Shown here: piece by piece, positions 1 to 8,662 of the stretch
Numbering within the stretch: position 1 is the stretch's first letter
Layout: each line of letters starts with the position of its first letter
Source of the DNA: an uncultured Bacteroides sp.
GTDB lineage: Bacteria > Bacteroidota > Bacteroidia > Bacteroidales > Bacteroidaceae
Assembly: GCA_905203765.1 (NCBI GenBank)
Contig: CAJKXC010000013.1
Location: forward strand, 1-62,948
DNA: 62,948 nt
Reading direction: 5' to 3'
Made by a program: the position numbers and the translations under genes
Notes under the pieces: model-generated
Databases searched by the model: none
Told to the model about the DNA's origin: nothing
What the model saw: the letters and a program-made list of their open reading frames with translations, nothing else

Positions 1-2
1 CC

Positions 3-155
3 TGCCCCGCCACAGACGTCGGCGCCCCCGCCACCGCCACCCTCTACGCCGGCGGCGGCATACTGGCTTCGTCCGACGCCGCCTCGGAGTGGGACGAGAC
101 CGCCGAGAAGATGAAAACCATGCAAAGCATTATCCGCCCGGACGAACGGGCATAA
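3..155 (+). CDS. menF: Isochorismate synthase, C-terminal end (partial)
   Basis: Only the last 50 codons are in the window; the frame is open from the left edge to a TAA at 153-155. Isochorismate synthase converts chorismate to isochorismate, the first step of menaquinone synthesis. The visible tail has the pattern AGGGI-LASSD-EW-ET-EK-K, which is the end of the chorismate-binding fold of the MenF/EntC family. The menD start follows 18 bases later, so this is the first visible gene of the men operon. The family call rests on a short tail plus context; a salicylate- or anthranilate-type enzyme would share the fold but not this neighbourhood. Confidence 0.75.
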   Translation, partial: CPATDVGAPATATLYAGGGILASSDAASEWDETAEKMKTMQSIIRPDERA

Positions 156-173
156 CCATAAACAAGAGGAACT

Positions 174-1862
174 ATGTATTCAGACAAAAAGAGCATCCTT
201 CAGTTGGCAGCACTCCTACGGGCGCACGGCGTACGCAAGATAGTGCTGTGCCCCGGCAGCCGCAACGCCGCCATTGTGCATACACTCGCCAATATGGACG
301 ACCTGACCTGCTATCCGGTGACCGACGAACGCAGCGCCGGATTCTTTGCCATCGGGCTGGCGCTCCAGGGCGGAAGTCCCGCCGCCGTGTGCTGCACTTC
401 CGGCTCGGCGCTGCTCAACCTGCACCCTGCCGTAGCCGAAGCCTACTACCAGCAAGTGCCCCTCATCGTCATCTCCGCTGACCGCCCCGCCGCCTGGATT
501 GGTCAGATGGACGGGCAGACGCTGCCGCAACCCGGCGTGTTCGGCTCGCTGGTCAAGCTCTCCGTCAACCTGCCCGAAGTGCATACCGAGGAAGACGAGT
601 GGCACTGCAACCGCCTGATAAACGAAGCCATCCTGGAAACCACCCATCACGGACGCGGTCCGGTGCACATCAACGTGCCCATCTCCGAACCCATCTACCG
701 CTTCACCGCGAAGGAGCTGCCCCAGGTGCGTACCATCACCCGCTACCAGGGACTCAGCGTGTACGACCGCGACTACTCCGCCCTTATCGACCGCCTGAAC
801 GCCTACAACAAGCGCATGATGGTAGTGGGGCAGATGAACCTTATCTACCTTTTCGAGAAGAAATACGTGAAGTCGCTCTACAAGCACTTCGTCTGGCTGA
901 CCGAGCACCTGGGCAACCAGACCGTCCCGGGGCTGCCCATCAAGAACTTCGACGCCGCCATTTACTCCATGACGTCCCAGCGGCAGGACGACATGGCGCC
1001 CGAGTTGCTCATCACCTACGGCGGTCACATCGTATCCAAGCAGTTGAAGAAGTATCTCCGCACCCATCCGCCCCGCGAGCACTGGCACGTGGCTGCCGAC
1101 GGAAAGATAGCCGACCTCTACGGCTGCCTGACCACCGTCATCGAGATGGACCCCTTCGAGTTCCTGGAGAAAATCAGCTCGATGCTGGATAACCGCCCCA
1201 ACAACTACCCGCTGATGTGGGAGAACTATTGCCGCACCATCCCCATGCCGGAACTCCCTTATTCGGAAATCTCCGTCATCGGGACGCTGATACAGGCGTT
1301 GCCGGAGAACTGCGCGATACATCTTGCCAACAGTTCCACCGTGCGCTATGCACAGCTGTTCGCCGTCTCGCCCAATGTAGAGGTGTGCTGCAACCGGGGC
1401 GTGAACGGCATCGAAGGCTCGCTCTCCACGGCGATAGGCTATGCCGTGGCTTCGGAACGGCTGAACTTCATCGTGATAGGCGACCTCAGCTTCTTCTACG
1501 ATATGAATGCGCTTTGGAGCCAGACGCTCGGCGCCAACGTCCGCATCCTGTTGCTGAACAACGAGGGGGGCGAGATATTCCACACCTTGCCGGGTATGGA
1601 TAAGTCCAGCCGCTCGCGCCGGTTCATCACCGCCGAGCACCGCACTACCGCCCGCGGCTGGGCCGGGGAGCGCGGCTTCACCTATCTGCAAGCTACGGAT
1701 GAGGCATCGGCAGCAGAGGCCATGGCGCTGTTCACCGCCCCCGAACCGCAGCCTGGGCCGATGCTGCTGGAAGTGTTCACCGACAAGGAGCGGGATACCA
1801 CCCTGCTGAGGGAGTACTTCCACGGACTGAAAGAGAAGAATACTAAAACTAAAGAACAATAA
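174..1862 (+). CDS. menD: 2-succinyl-5-enolpyruvyl-6-hydroxy-3-cyclohexene-1-carboxylate synthase (SEPHCHC synthase)
   Basis: This thiamin-diphosphate enzyme joins isochorismate and 2-oxoglutarate in menaquinone synthesis. The protein is 562 residues, a normal MenD length. The N-terminal pyrimidine-binding domain shows CPGSRNAA at about residue 26 and DERSAGF near 52. The C-terminal diphosphate-binding domain shows NRGVNGIEGSLSTAIG followed by GDLSFFYDMNAL near 436. The ATG at 174 is preceded by an AAGAGGA stretch. The gene ends 3 bases before menB, as expected for a polycistronic transcript. A very long open frame on the opposite strand across menD and menB is a GC-rich shadow. Confidence 0.96.
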   Translation: MYSDKKSILQLAALLRAHGVRKIVLCPGSRNAAIVHTLANMDDLTCYPVTDERSAGFFAIGLALQGGSPAAVCCTSGSALLNLHPAVAEAYYQQVPLIVISADRPAAWIGQMDGQTLPQPGVFGSLVKLSVNLPEVHTEEDEWHCNRLINEAILETTHHGRGPVHINVPISEPIYRFTAKELPQVRTITRYQGLSVYDRDYSALIDRLNAYNKRMMVVGQMNLIYLFEKKYVKSLYKHFVWLTEHLGNQTVPGLPIKNFDAAIYSMTSQRQDDMAPELLITYGGHIVSKQLKKYLRTHPPREHWHVAADGKIADLYGCLTTVIEMDPFEFLEKISSMLDNRPNNYPLMWENYCRTIPMPELPYSEISVIGTLIQALPENCAIHLANSSTVRYAQLFAVSPNVEVCCNRGVNGIEGSLSTAIGYAVASERLNFIVIGDLSFFYDMNALWSQTLGANVRILLLNNEGGEIFHTLPGMDKSSRSRRFITAEHRTTARGWAGERGFTYLQATDEASAAEAMALFTAPEPQPGPMLLEVFTDKERDTTLLREYFHGLKEKNTKTKEQ

Positions 1863-1865
1863 CAG

Positions 1866-2687
1866 ATGGAAACAAGAGAATGGAAAACAATCAAAGAGTA
1901 TGAAGACATCCTGTTCGACTTCTATAACGGGATAGCCAAGATAACCATCAACCGCCCGCGCTACCGCAACGCCTTTACGCCCACCACCACCTCGGAGATA
2001 AGCGACGCGCTGTACTACTGCCGCGAGTGCCAGGACATCGACGTCGTAGTACTGACCGGCGCCGGAGACAAGGCGTTTTGCAGCGGCGGCGATATGCACG
2101 TCAAAGGTCACGGCGGCTATGTAGGCACCGACGGCGTTCCCCGCCTGAACGTGCTCGATGTGCAGAAGCAAATCCGCTCCCTGCCGAAGCCCGTCATCGC
2201 GATGGTGAACGGCTATGCTATCGGCGGCGGTCACGTGCTGCACGTGGTTTGCGACCTGACAATCGCTTCGGAGAACGCCATCTTCGGACAGACCGGGCCG
2301 AAAGTGGGTAGCTTCGACGCCGGTTTCGGTTCGTCCTACCTCGCCCGCATCGTAGGGCAGAAGAAGGCGCGCGAGATATGGTTCCTCTGCCGCCAGTACT
2401 CCGCACAAGAGGCGTTGGAGATGGGATTGGTCAATACTGTCGTTCCTTTGGAACGCCTGGAAGACGAAACCGTGGCATGGGCGGAGAAGATGATGGAGCA
2501 CAGCCCCCTTGCCCTGCGTATGATAAAAGCCGGATTGAATGCCGAACTCGACGGACAAGCCGGCATTCAGGAACTGGCAGGCGATGCCACTATGCTTTAC
2601 TACATGACTGATGAGGCGCAGGAAGGCGGAAAGGCGTTCCTGGAGAAGCGCAAGCCTCGGTTCAAGGATTATCCTAAGTTTCCGTAA
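1866..2687 (+). CDS. menB: 1,4-dihydroxy-2-naphthoyl-CoA synthase
   Basis: MenB closes the second ring of the naphthoquinone from o-succinylbenzoyl-CoA. The 273-residue crotonase-fold protein has the oxyanion-hole segments FCSGGD near residue 72 and NGYAIGGGH near 117. The MenB signature TGPKVGSFDAGFG-YLAR is near 142-160, followed by GQKKAREIWFLCR. These blocks separate it from ordinary enoyl-CoA hydratases. It starts 3 bases after menD and is followed closely by menC. Confidence 0.96.
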   Translation: METREWKTIKEYEDILFDFYNGIAKITINRPRYRNAFTPTTTSEISDALYYCRECQDIDVVVLTGAGDKAFCSGGDMHVKGHGGYVGTDGVPRLNVLDVQKQIRSLPKPVIAMVNGYAIGGGHVLHVVCDLTIASENAIFGQTGPKVGSFDAGFGSSYLARIVGQKKAREIWFLCRQYSAQEALEMGLVNTVVPLERLEDETVAWAEKMMEHSPLALRMIKAGLNAELDGQAGIQELAGDATMLYYMTDEAQEGGKAFLEKRKPRFKDYPKFP

Positions 2688-2705
2688 TAACTTTTGCTTA
2701 AAAGC

Positions 2706-3764
2706 ATGAAATACCAAATCAGAATCATAAAGAAGCAGTTGCACTTCAAGCAACCTGCCGGCACGTCGCGAGGTACCTACACCACCCGAGACGTCCGGTA
2801 CATTCTCCTTACGGAAACGGATAGCCATCGCTACGGAGTGGGGGAGTGCGCCCCGCTCCCCGCCCTGAGTTGCGACGACCTGCCCGATTATGACCAGCTC
2901 CTCGCCGCCGCTTGCCGCCGCCTGGAGCAAACCGGCGAGATAGACCGCCGCGCCCTGCTGCCTTATCCTTCCATCCTCTTCGGGCTGGAGACCGCCTTAC
3001 TCCATTTCCAGGCAGGCAGCCTGCGATTCTGGCACACCCCTTTCAGCCAGGGTAGGGCAGGCATCCCCATCAACGGTCTTATCTGGATGGGCAGCTTCGA
3101 CGAAATGCTCCGCCGGATCGAGGAGAAGATGCAGAGCGGTTTCCGTTGCATCAAGCTCAAGATTGGCGCCATCGACTTTGAGCGCGAACTGGAACTGCTG
3201 GCACATATCCGCCGGCACTTCCCTCCCCGGCAGATAGAACTGCGTGTAGATGCCAACGGCGCCTTTACTCCCGCCGATGCGCCCGCCAAGTTGCAGCGCC
3301 TCTCCGGGTTCCAGCTCCACTCCATCGAGCAGCCCATCCGCGCCGGGCAGTGGCGGGAAATGGCGGCACTTTGCGCTTCTACCCCCCTGCCCATCGCCCT
3401 GGACGAAGAACTGATAGGCATCAACGAACGTGCCCGGAAGATAGAATTGCTGGAAACCATCCGTCCCCAGTACATTATCCTGAAACCCTCTCTGCACGGC
3501 GGCATCAGCGGCTCGGAAGAGTGGATGGAACTAGCGGCGGAACGGGGCATCGGCTCCTGGGTTACTTCCGCGCTCGAATCGAACGTGGGGCTGAATGCCA
3601 TTGCGCAATGGTGCGGTACGCTGTCACCCGTGCTGCCTCAGGGCCTGGGCACCGGTCTGCTCTTTACCGATAACATCGACTACCCGTTGCACATTGAGGG
3701 CGATTGCCTCTGTTTCCATCCCGAAGAACCCGAGCCCGAACTTCTAAACTGGCTGCAAGCATGA
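2706..3764 (+). CDS. menC: o-succinylbenzoate synthase
   Basis: MenC dehydrates SHCHC to o-succinylbenzoate and belongs to the enolase superfamily. The 352-residue protein shows the KLKIG lysine motif, metal ligands in RVDANGAF, HSIEQP and ALDEEL, and the second lysine in ILKPSLHGGISGS. I chose the ATG at 2706 (MKYQIRIIKK) over an upstream in-frame TTG at 2694, because the homologous part begins there. The stop TGA at 3762-3764 overlaps the menE start (ATGATGA), which implies translational coupling. Confidence 0.93.
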   Translation: MKYQIRIIKKQLHFKQPAGTSRGTYTTRDVRYILLTETDSHRYGVGECAPLPALSCDDLPDYDQLLAAACRRLEQTGEIDRRALLPYPSILFGLETALLHFQAGSLRFWHTPFSQGRAGIPINGLIWMGSFDEMLRRIEEKMQSGFRCIKLKIGAIDFERELELLAHIRRHFPPRQIELRVDANGAFTPADAPAKLQRLSGFQLHSIEQPIRAGQWREMAALCASTPLPIALDEELIGINERARKIELLETIRPQYIILKPSLHGGISGSEEWMELAAERGIGSWVTSALESNVGLNAIAQWCGTLSPVLPQGLGTGLLFTDNIDYPLHIEGDCLCFHPEEPEPELLNWLQA

Positions 3765-4792
3765 TGACTCCCGAACTGATGGACGAACAAACCCGCGCGG
3801 AACTTGCGGCTTTCCTTGCCGAGTGGGGCGACTCCGCAAGTACGGTCGTGGTACATACTTCCGGCTCTACCGGCACGCCCAAGGAGATGCGGGTAGAGAA
3901 AGAGCGCATGAAGGAAAGCGCCCGCCTCACCTGCGCCTTCCTCGGATTGCAGCGGGGAGACACCGCCTTGTTGTGCATGCCGTTGAAGTACATTGCCGGG
4001 AAGATGGTGGTGGTGCGAAGCCTGGTTGCCCACCTGCGCCTGCTGTCGGTCACCCCTTCGGGGCATCCTTTGCGGGGGCTGGAAGAGGCGCCGACGTTTG
4101 CCGCCATGATTCCGATGCAGGTCTATAACTCCCTGCTCGTGCCCGAAGAGAAAGCCCTGCTCCGGCAGATTCGCCATCTCATCATCGGCGGCGGAGCCAT
4201 CGACACCCGCCTTGCCCGTGAACTGAAGGACTTTCCGAATGCCGTCTGGTCTACCTACGGCATGACGGAAACGCTGTCGCACATCGCCCTGCGCCGGCTG
4301 AACGGCGCGGATGCTTCCGACTGGTACACGCCTTTCGAGGGGGTACGTCTCCGTCTCAGTCGGGAAAGTACGCTCATCATCCATGCCCCCAAAGTGTGCC
4401 CGGAAGAACTCATCACCAACGACATCGCCGAACTCAACGACTGCGGGCAATTTCGCATTCTGGGCAGGAAGGACAACACCATCAACAGTGGCGGTGTAAA
4501 GATACAGATAGAGCAGGTCGAAGCCCTCTTGACGGAGCATCTGCCCCGTCCCTTCCTCATCACTTCTGCCCCCGACGAGAAGTTCGGCGAGGTGGTTGTC
4601 CTGCTGGTTGAAGGCGAGGGATCGCAGGAGATCGAGCCCATCTGTCGGCAAGTCCTTCCCCCTTACTGGCGTCCCAAGCGCATCCTCTCCGTGCCGTGCC
4701 TACCCCTGACCGGTACCGGAAAACCTGACCGGGCGAGGGCGAAGGCTATGGCAAGGTTCACCACAGAGGACACAGAGGCGCACAGAGTTTAG
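3761..4792 (+). CDS. menE: o-succinylbenzoate-CoA ligase, short Bacteroidetes form, with repeat-derived C-terminus
   Basis: MenE activates o-succinylbenzoate with ATP and CoA. It has the AMP-binding core HTSGSTGTPKEM near residue 31, STYGMTET in the middle and GRKDNTINSGGVKI toward the end. At 343 residues it is shorter than the usual 450 or more, which appears common in Bacteroides. The start was set at the ATG overlapping the menC stop; open codons farther upstream lie inside menC. The last 11 residues (FTTEDTEAHRV) are encoded by the dispersed repeat that begins at 4757, so the original stop codon has been replaced by repeat sequence. Confidence 0.9.
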   Translation: MMTPELMDEQTRAELAAFLAEWGDSASTVVVHTSGSTGTPKEMRVEKERMKESARLTCAFLGLQRGDTALLCMPLKYIAGKMVVVRSLVAHLRLLSVTPSGHPLRGLEEAPTFAAMIPMQVYNSLLVPEEKALLRQIRHLIIGGGAIDTRLARELKDFPNAVWSTYGMTETLSHIALRRLNGADASDWYTPFEGVRLRLSRESTLIIHAPKVCPEELITNDIAELNDCGQFRILGRKDNTINSGGVKIQIEQVEALLTEHLPRPFLITSAPDEKFGEVVVLLVEGEGSQEIEPICRQVLPPYWRPKRILSVPCLPLTGTGKPDRARAKAMARFTTEDTEAHRV

Positions 4793-4967
4793 GAGATACA
4801 ATAAAACGCAGATTTCCGCAGATTTTTCACCACAGAGGACACAGAGTTCCACAGAGTTCTTTGATAGAAATGCGGATTATAAACTCTGTGCGCCTCTGTA
4901 TCCTCTGTGGTGAATCTTCCTGCATTTCAACAAAAACTCTGTGGAACTCTGTGTCCTCTGTGGTGAA
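4757..4967. repeat. Dispersed intergenic repeat with interleaved inverted arms (A-B-A'-B')
   Basis: Four arms can be read. A is 4757-4790 and B is 4826-4860; both start TTCACCACAGAGGA. A' is 4881-4914 and is the reverse complement of A with one mismatch over 34 bases. B' is 4935-4967 and is the exact reverse complement of the first 33 bases of B. Because the order is A-B-A'-B' the two perfect stems cannot form as simple hairpins together. An alternative nested fold B:A' inside A:B' is possible because A and B share their first 21 bases. A fragment of a second repeat (AAACGCAGATTTCCGCAGAT) lies between A and B. Confidence 0.9.
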
Positions 4968-4973
4968 AAATCG

Positions 4974-4981
4974 TACCTTTG
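4974..4981 (+). promoter_or_regulatory. Candidate -7 element of the radA promoter
   Basis: TACCTTTG matches the Bacteroides TAnnTTTG element and lies 30 bases before the radA ATG. It directly follows arm B' of the repeat, so the -33 region would lie inside repeat DNA. No good TTTG is seen at the usual spacing. Confidence 0.5.
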
Positions 4982-5010
4982 CCCCCATCATCTTAGCATC
5001 TCCCCTGATT

Positions 5011-6378
5011 ATGGCAAAAGAAAAGACCGTTTATGTATGCAGCAACTGCGGGCAAGAGTCCCCCAAATGGGTAGGCAAGTGCCCGGCGTGCGGAGAGTGG
5101 AACACCTACGTGGAAGAAGTCGTACGGAAAGAAGTCGTGAGCAAGCGCCCCGTATCGGGCATCGAAACTGCCAAAGCCAAGCCTATCACCCTGGACGAAA
5201 TCATAGCAGACGACGAACCCCGCATCGACCTTCACGACGCCGAACTGAACCGCGTACTGGGCGGCGGACTGGTGCAAGGCTCCCTTGTCCTGATTGGCGG
5301 TGAACCGGGCATCGGCAAATCGACCTTAGTCCTGCAAACCGTGCTCCGCATCCCGGAGAAACGTATCCTCTATATCTCCGGCGAAGAGAGCACCCGCCAA
5401 CTGAAACTGCGTGCCGACCGCCTGACAACCGCTTCCAGCGACTGCCTCATCGTCTGTGAAACATCCTTGGAACAGATTTATGTACACATCAAGAATACCC
5501 GCCCGGATATAGTCATCATCGACTCCATACAGACCATCTCCACCGAAACTCTCGAATCCTCTCCCGGCAGCATTGCCCAGGTACGCGAGTGTTCCGCTTC
5601 CATCCTGCGCTTTGCCAAGGAGACGCATACGGCGGTGATACTTATCGGGCATATCAACAAGGAAGGAAGCATTGCCGGACCTAAAGTGCTGGAGCATATC
5701 GTAGATACGGTACTTCAGTTCGAGGGCGACCAGCACTATATGTACCGCATCCTGCGCAGCATCAAGAACCGGTTCGGCAGTACGGCGGAGTTGGGCATTT
5801 ACGAAATGCGGCAGGACGGTTTGCGGCAGGTGGATAATCCTTCGGAGCTGCTCTTGAGCCAAGACCACGAAGGCATGAGCGGCATAGCCATCGCCTCTGC
5901 CATCGAGGGCATCCGTCCTTTCCTCATCGAAACGCAGGCGCTGGTCAGCAGTGCCGTGTACGGCAATCCCCAACGCTCCGCCACCGGCTTCGACATCCGA
6001 CGGATGAATATGCTGCTTGCCGTACTCGAGAAGCGCGTCGGCTTCAAACTGGCGCAGAAGGATGTATTCCTCAATATCGCCGGCGGATTGAAGGTCAATG
6101 ACCCTGCCATCGACTTGTCCGTCATCAGTTCCATTCTCTCCAGCAACATGGATACGGCGATAGAGCCGGAAGTGTGCATGGCGGGAGAAATCGGTTTGTC
6201 GGGAGAGATCCGTCCGGTGAACCGTATAGAACAACGCATCGGTGAAGCGGAGAAATTGGGTTTCAAGCGGTTCATCCTGCCTAAGTATAATATGCAGGGG
6301 CTGAATACGAAGAAGATAAAGATAGAACTGATACCGGTGCGGAAGGTGGAAGAGGCGTTCCGTACCTTGTTCGGATAA
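5011..6378 (+). CDS. radA: DNA repair protein RadA
   Basis: RadA is a RecA-like ATPase that helps branch migration in recombinational repair. The 455-residue protein has an N-terminal zinc finger (C10-C13 and C24-C27), Walker A GGEPGIGKST at 96-105, the RadA-specific KNRFG motif near 252, and a C-terminal Lon-like domain (NIAGGLKVNDPAIDL, GEIGLSGEIRPV). The frame is open upstream to 4861, but those codons translate repeat sequence and promoter, so I start at the ATG at 5011 (MAKEKTVYVCSNCG). The next gene follows 15 bases later. Confidence 0.95.
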   Translation: MAKEKTVYVCSNCGQESPKWVGKCPACGEWNTYVEEVVRKEVVSKRPVSGIETAKAKPITLDEIIADDEPRIDLHDAELNRVLGGGLVQGSLVLIGGEPGIGKSTLVLQTVLRIPEKRILYISGEESTRQLKLRADRLTTASSDCLIVCETSLEQIYVHIKNTRPDIVIIDSIQTISTETLESSPGSIAQVRECSASILRFAKETHTAVILIGHINKEGSIAGPKVLEHIVDTVLQFEGDQHYMYRILRSIKNRFGSTAELGIYEMRQDGLRQVDNPSELLLSQDHEGMSGIAIASAIEGIRPFLIETQALVSSAVYGNPQRSATGFDIRRMNMLLAVLEKRVGFKLAQKDVFLNIAGGLKVNDPAIDLSVISSILSSNMDTAIEPEVCMAGEIGLSGEIRPVNRIEQRIGEAEKLGFKRFILPKYNMQGLNTKKIKIELIPVRKVEEAFRTLFG

Positions 6379-6393
6379 GTATAAGAAAGATTT

Positions 6394-7977
6394 ATGATAC
6401 AAGAATACACCCTTAGAGTGCTGCCCGAAGTTGCAGCCAATGAGCAACGTCTGAAAGATTACTTAGTGCAGGAGAAAGGTTTGAACCTGCGTGACATCAC
6501 TGCCACGCGCATCCTGAAACGCAGCATCGATGCCCGCCAGCGAACTATCTTCATAAACCTGACCGTGCGGGCATACCTGAATGAAACGCCCGGAGACGAC
6601 GAATATCAGCATACTATATATAATAATGTAGAGGGTCGCCCCCAGGTCATCGTAGTCGGTGCCGGTCCGGGCGGACTCTTCGCTGCATTGCGCCTTATAG
6701 AACTCGGACTTCGCCCTGTCATCGTAGAGCGTGGTAAGGACGTGCGCGAACGCAAGAAAGACCTCGCACAGATAGGTCGCCAGCAAACGGTGAACCCTGA
6801 ATCCAATTACAGTTTCGGTGAGGGCGGGGCGGGTGCCTACTCCGACGGAAAGTTATATACCCGCAGCAAGAAACGGGGAAATGTGGACAAGATTCTGAAT
6901 GTATTCTGCCAGCACGGAGCCTCTACCTCTATATTAGTGGACGCCCATCCCCATATCGGTACGGACAAACTGCCGCGCGTCATCGAGAACATGCGGAATA
7001 CCATCATCAGCTGTGGCGGTGAAGTTCATTTTGAAACCCGTATGGACGCCCTGATCATTGAGAAAGATGAAGTAAAAGGCATCGAAACCAATACCGGGAA
7101 GACCCTTCTCGGTCCTGTGATACTCGCCACCGGTCATTCCGCCCGCGACGTGTACCGCTGGCTCGCCGCCAATCAGGTAGAGATAGAAGCCAAAGGCATC
7201 GCCGTCGGCGTACGCCTGGAGCATCCCGCCGAATTGATAGACCAGATACAATACCACAACCGGAACGGACGCGGGAAATACCTGCCCGCCGCCGAATACA
7301 GCTTTGTGAATCAAGTGGACGGGCGGGGCGTATATAGCTTCTGCATGTGTCCCGGCGGCTTCGTAGTGCCCGCCGCCAGTGGCCCGCAACAAATCGTAGT
7401 CAACGGCATGAGCCCCAGCAACCGTGGCTCCCGTTGGAGTAATTCGGGGATGGTGGTGGAGTTGCGCCCCGAAGATGTGGACTCCATGAACGGCACCGCC
7501 AATTCTCAATCTTCAGACTTCCATTCTCAATTGAATATGCTCTACTTCCAGGAAGATCTTGAACGCCTCTGCTGGCAGCAAGGCAACATGAAGCAGACAG
7601 CGCCTGCCCAACGAATGGCGGACTTTACAAAGAAGAAGTTAAGCTACGACCTGCCCGAGACTTCCTACGCCCCCGGCCTGGTATCTTCCCCCCTGCACTT
7701 CTGGATGCCGCCTTTCATCACAGAGCGGTTGAGCAAAGGCTTCCAGATGTTTGGCAGATACAGCCACGGTTTCCTGACGAACGAAGCGGTGATGATAGGC
7801 GTGGAAACCCGTACATCGGCGCCGGTACGCATTCTCCGCGATAAGGAAACCTTGCAGCACGTCCGTGTGAAGGGATTGTTCCCTTGCGGCGAGGGAGCCG
7901 GTTATGCCGGTGGAATAGTCTCCGCCGGAGTGGACGGCGAACGGTGTGCCGAAGCGGCAAAAGCCCTTTTAGGTTGA
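6394..7977 (+). CDS. FAD-dependent dehydrogenase/oxidoreductase of unknown substrate (COG2509-like)
   Basis: The 527-residue protein has an N-terminal domain of about 85 residues, then a dinucleotide-binding fold with VVGAGPGGLFAALRL near 87-101 and VERGKDVRERKKD. It also has the SFGEGGAGAYSDGKLYTR motif near 142 and a C-terminal GYAGGIVSAGVDG segment. These place it among the uncharacterised FAD-dependent dehydrogenases widespread in anaerobes. The substrate is unknown. Residues about 368-382 (TANSQSSDFHSQLNM) look like a short low-complexity insertion; the DNA there repeats CATTCTCAATT-like words. It follows radA by 15 bases and may be cotranscribed. Confidence 0.85.
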   Translation: MIQEYTLRVLPEVAANEQRLKDYLVQEKGLNLRDITATRILKRSIDARQRTIFINLTVRAYLNETPGDDEYQHTIYNNVEGRPQVIVVGAGPGGLFAALRLIELGLRPVIVERGKDVRERKKDLAQIGRQQTVNPESNYSFGEGGAGAYSDGKLYTRSKKRGNVDKILNVFCQHGASTSILVDAHPHIGTDKLPRVIENMRNTIISCGGEVHFETRMDALIIEKDEVKGIETNTGKTLLGPVILATGHSARDVYRWLAANQVEIEAKGIAVGVRLEHPAELIDQIQYHNRNGRGKYLPAAEYSFVNQVDGRGVYSFCMCPGGFVVPAASGPQQIVVNGMSPSNRGSRWSNSGMVVELRPEDVDSMNGTANSQSSDFHSQLNMLYFQEDLERLCWQQGNMKQTAPAQRMADFTKKKLSYDLPETSYAPGLVSSPLHFWMPPFITERLSKGFQMFGRYSHGFLTNEAVMIGVETRTSAPVRILRDKETLQHVRVKGLFPCGEGAGYAGGIVSAGVDGERCAEAAKALLG

Positions 7978-8003
7978 TTATCGGAATAAAATAGGTATCT
8001 TTG
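7974..8003 (+). promoter_or_regulatory. Promoter of the LuxR-type regulator gene
   Basis: TTG at 7974-7976 and TATCTTTG at 7996-8003 are 19 bases apart, matching the Bacteroides -33/-7 layout. The ATG of the regulator at 8030 follows 26 bases later. The -33 element overlaps the end of the preceding gene. Confidence 0.65.
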
Positions 8004-8029
8004 CAACAACTTAAAAAGAAGAATCCCAG

Positions 8030-8662
8030 ATGCTACATACGGAACCCCCTCATACGCCTTCTCCCGAGATAGCCATTGTCAACCCCGACACCCTGTCGTG
8101 CCTGGGCTTGCAGAATCTCCTGGAAGAAATCATCCCGATGGCTACCATCCGTTCCTTCCGTTCCTTCGGCGAACTGATGGATGACACGCCCGATATGTAC
8201 GCGCACTACTTTATCTCTTCGCAAATCTACTTTGAACATACGGCGTTCTTCCTCGAACGCAAGACCAAAACCATCGTGCTGGCAGGTGGAGACACCTTGC
8301 CCCAGCTTTCGGGCATGTCCACCCTGAACATCTTTCAAGGTGAAAAGAACCTGGTGAAAAGCATCCTGCAACTCCACCGGCATGGACACCAGGACGGACG
8401 CCACGGCAAGATGCCCGCCGGACATCCCGGCACTGCGCCCGCCGTTCCCAGCGAACACGACCTCTCCGCCCGTGAGATAGAAGTGCTGGTACTGATCACC
8501 CGCGGGCTCATCAACAAGGAAATAGCGGACAAACTGAATATCAGCCTGACGACCGTCATTTCTCACCGCAAGAACATCACGGAGAAGCTGGGCATCAAGT
8601 CCGTATCCGCGCTGACCATCTACGCGGTGATGCACGGATATGTAGAGGCAGACCGCATCTGA
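8030..8662 (+). CDS. LuxR-family helix-turn-helix transcriptional regulator
   Basis: The 210-residue protein ends in a clear LuxR/GerE DNA-binding domain (about 143-205): LSAREIEVLVLITRGLINKEIADKLNISLTTVISHRKNITEKLGIKS in broad outline. The first 130 residues are response-regulator-like in length (EIAIVNPDTLSCLGLQNLLEE) but lack the clear acidic pocket and phospho-acceptor Asp of a receiver, so it may respond to something other than a kinase. It lies just upstream of a TonB-dependent receptor on the same strand and may regulate it. That link is inference from position only. Confidence 0.85.
   Translation: MLHTEPPHTPSPEIAIVNPDTLSCLGLQNLLEEIIPMATIRSFRSFGELMDDTPDMYAHYFISSQIYFEHTAFFLERKTKTIVLAGGDTLPQLSGMSTLNIFQGEKNLVKSILQLHRHGHQDGRHGKMPAGHPGTAPAVPSEHDLSAREIEVLVLITRGLINKEIADKLNISLTTVISHRKNITEKLGIKSVSALTIYAVMHGYVEADRI

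Noticed and set aside
216..2930. A 904-codon open frame on the minus strand across menD, menB and menC
   Set aside because: It is a shadow of GC-rich codons in the men genes; no ribosome site, no domain and the plus-strand genes are certain.
4861..5010. Longer RadA with a 50-residue N-terminal extension
   Set aside because: The added codons translate repeat arms and the promoter; conserved RadA starts at the ATG at 5011.
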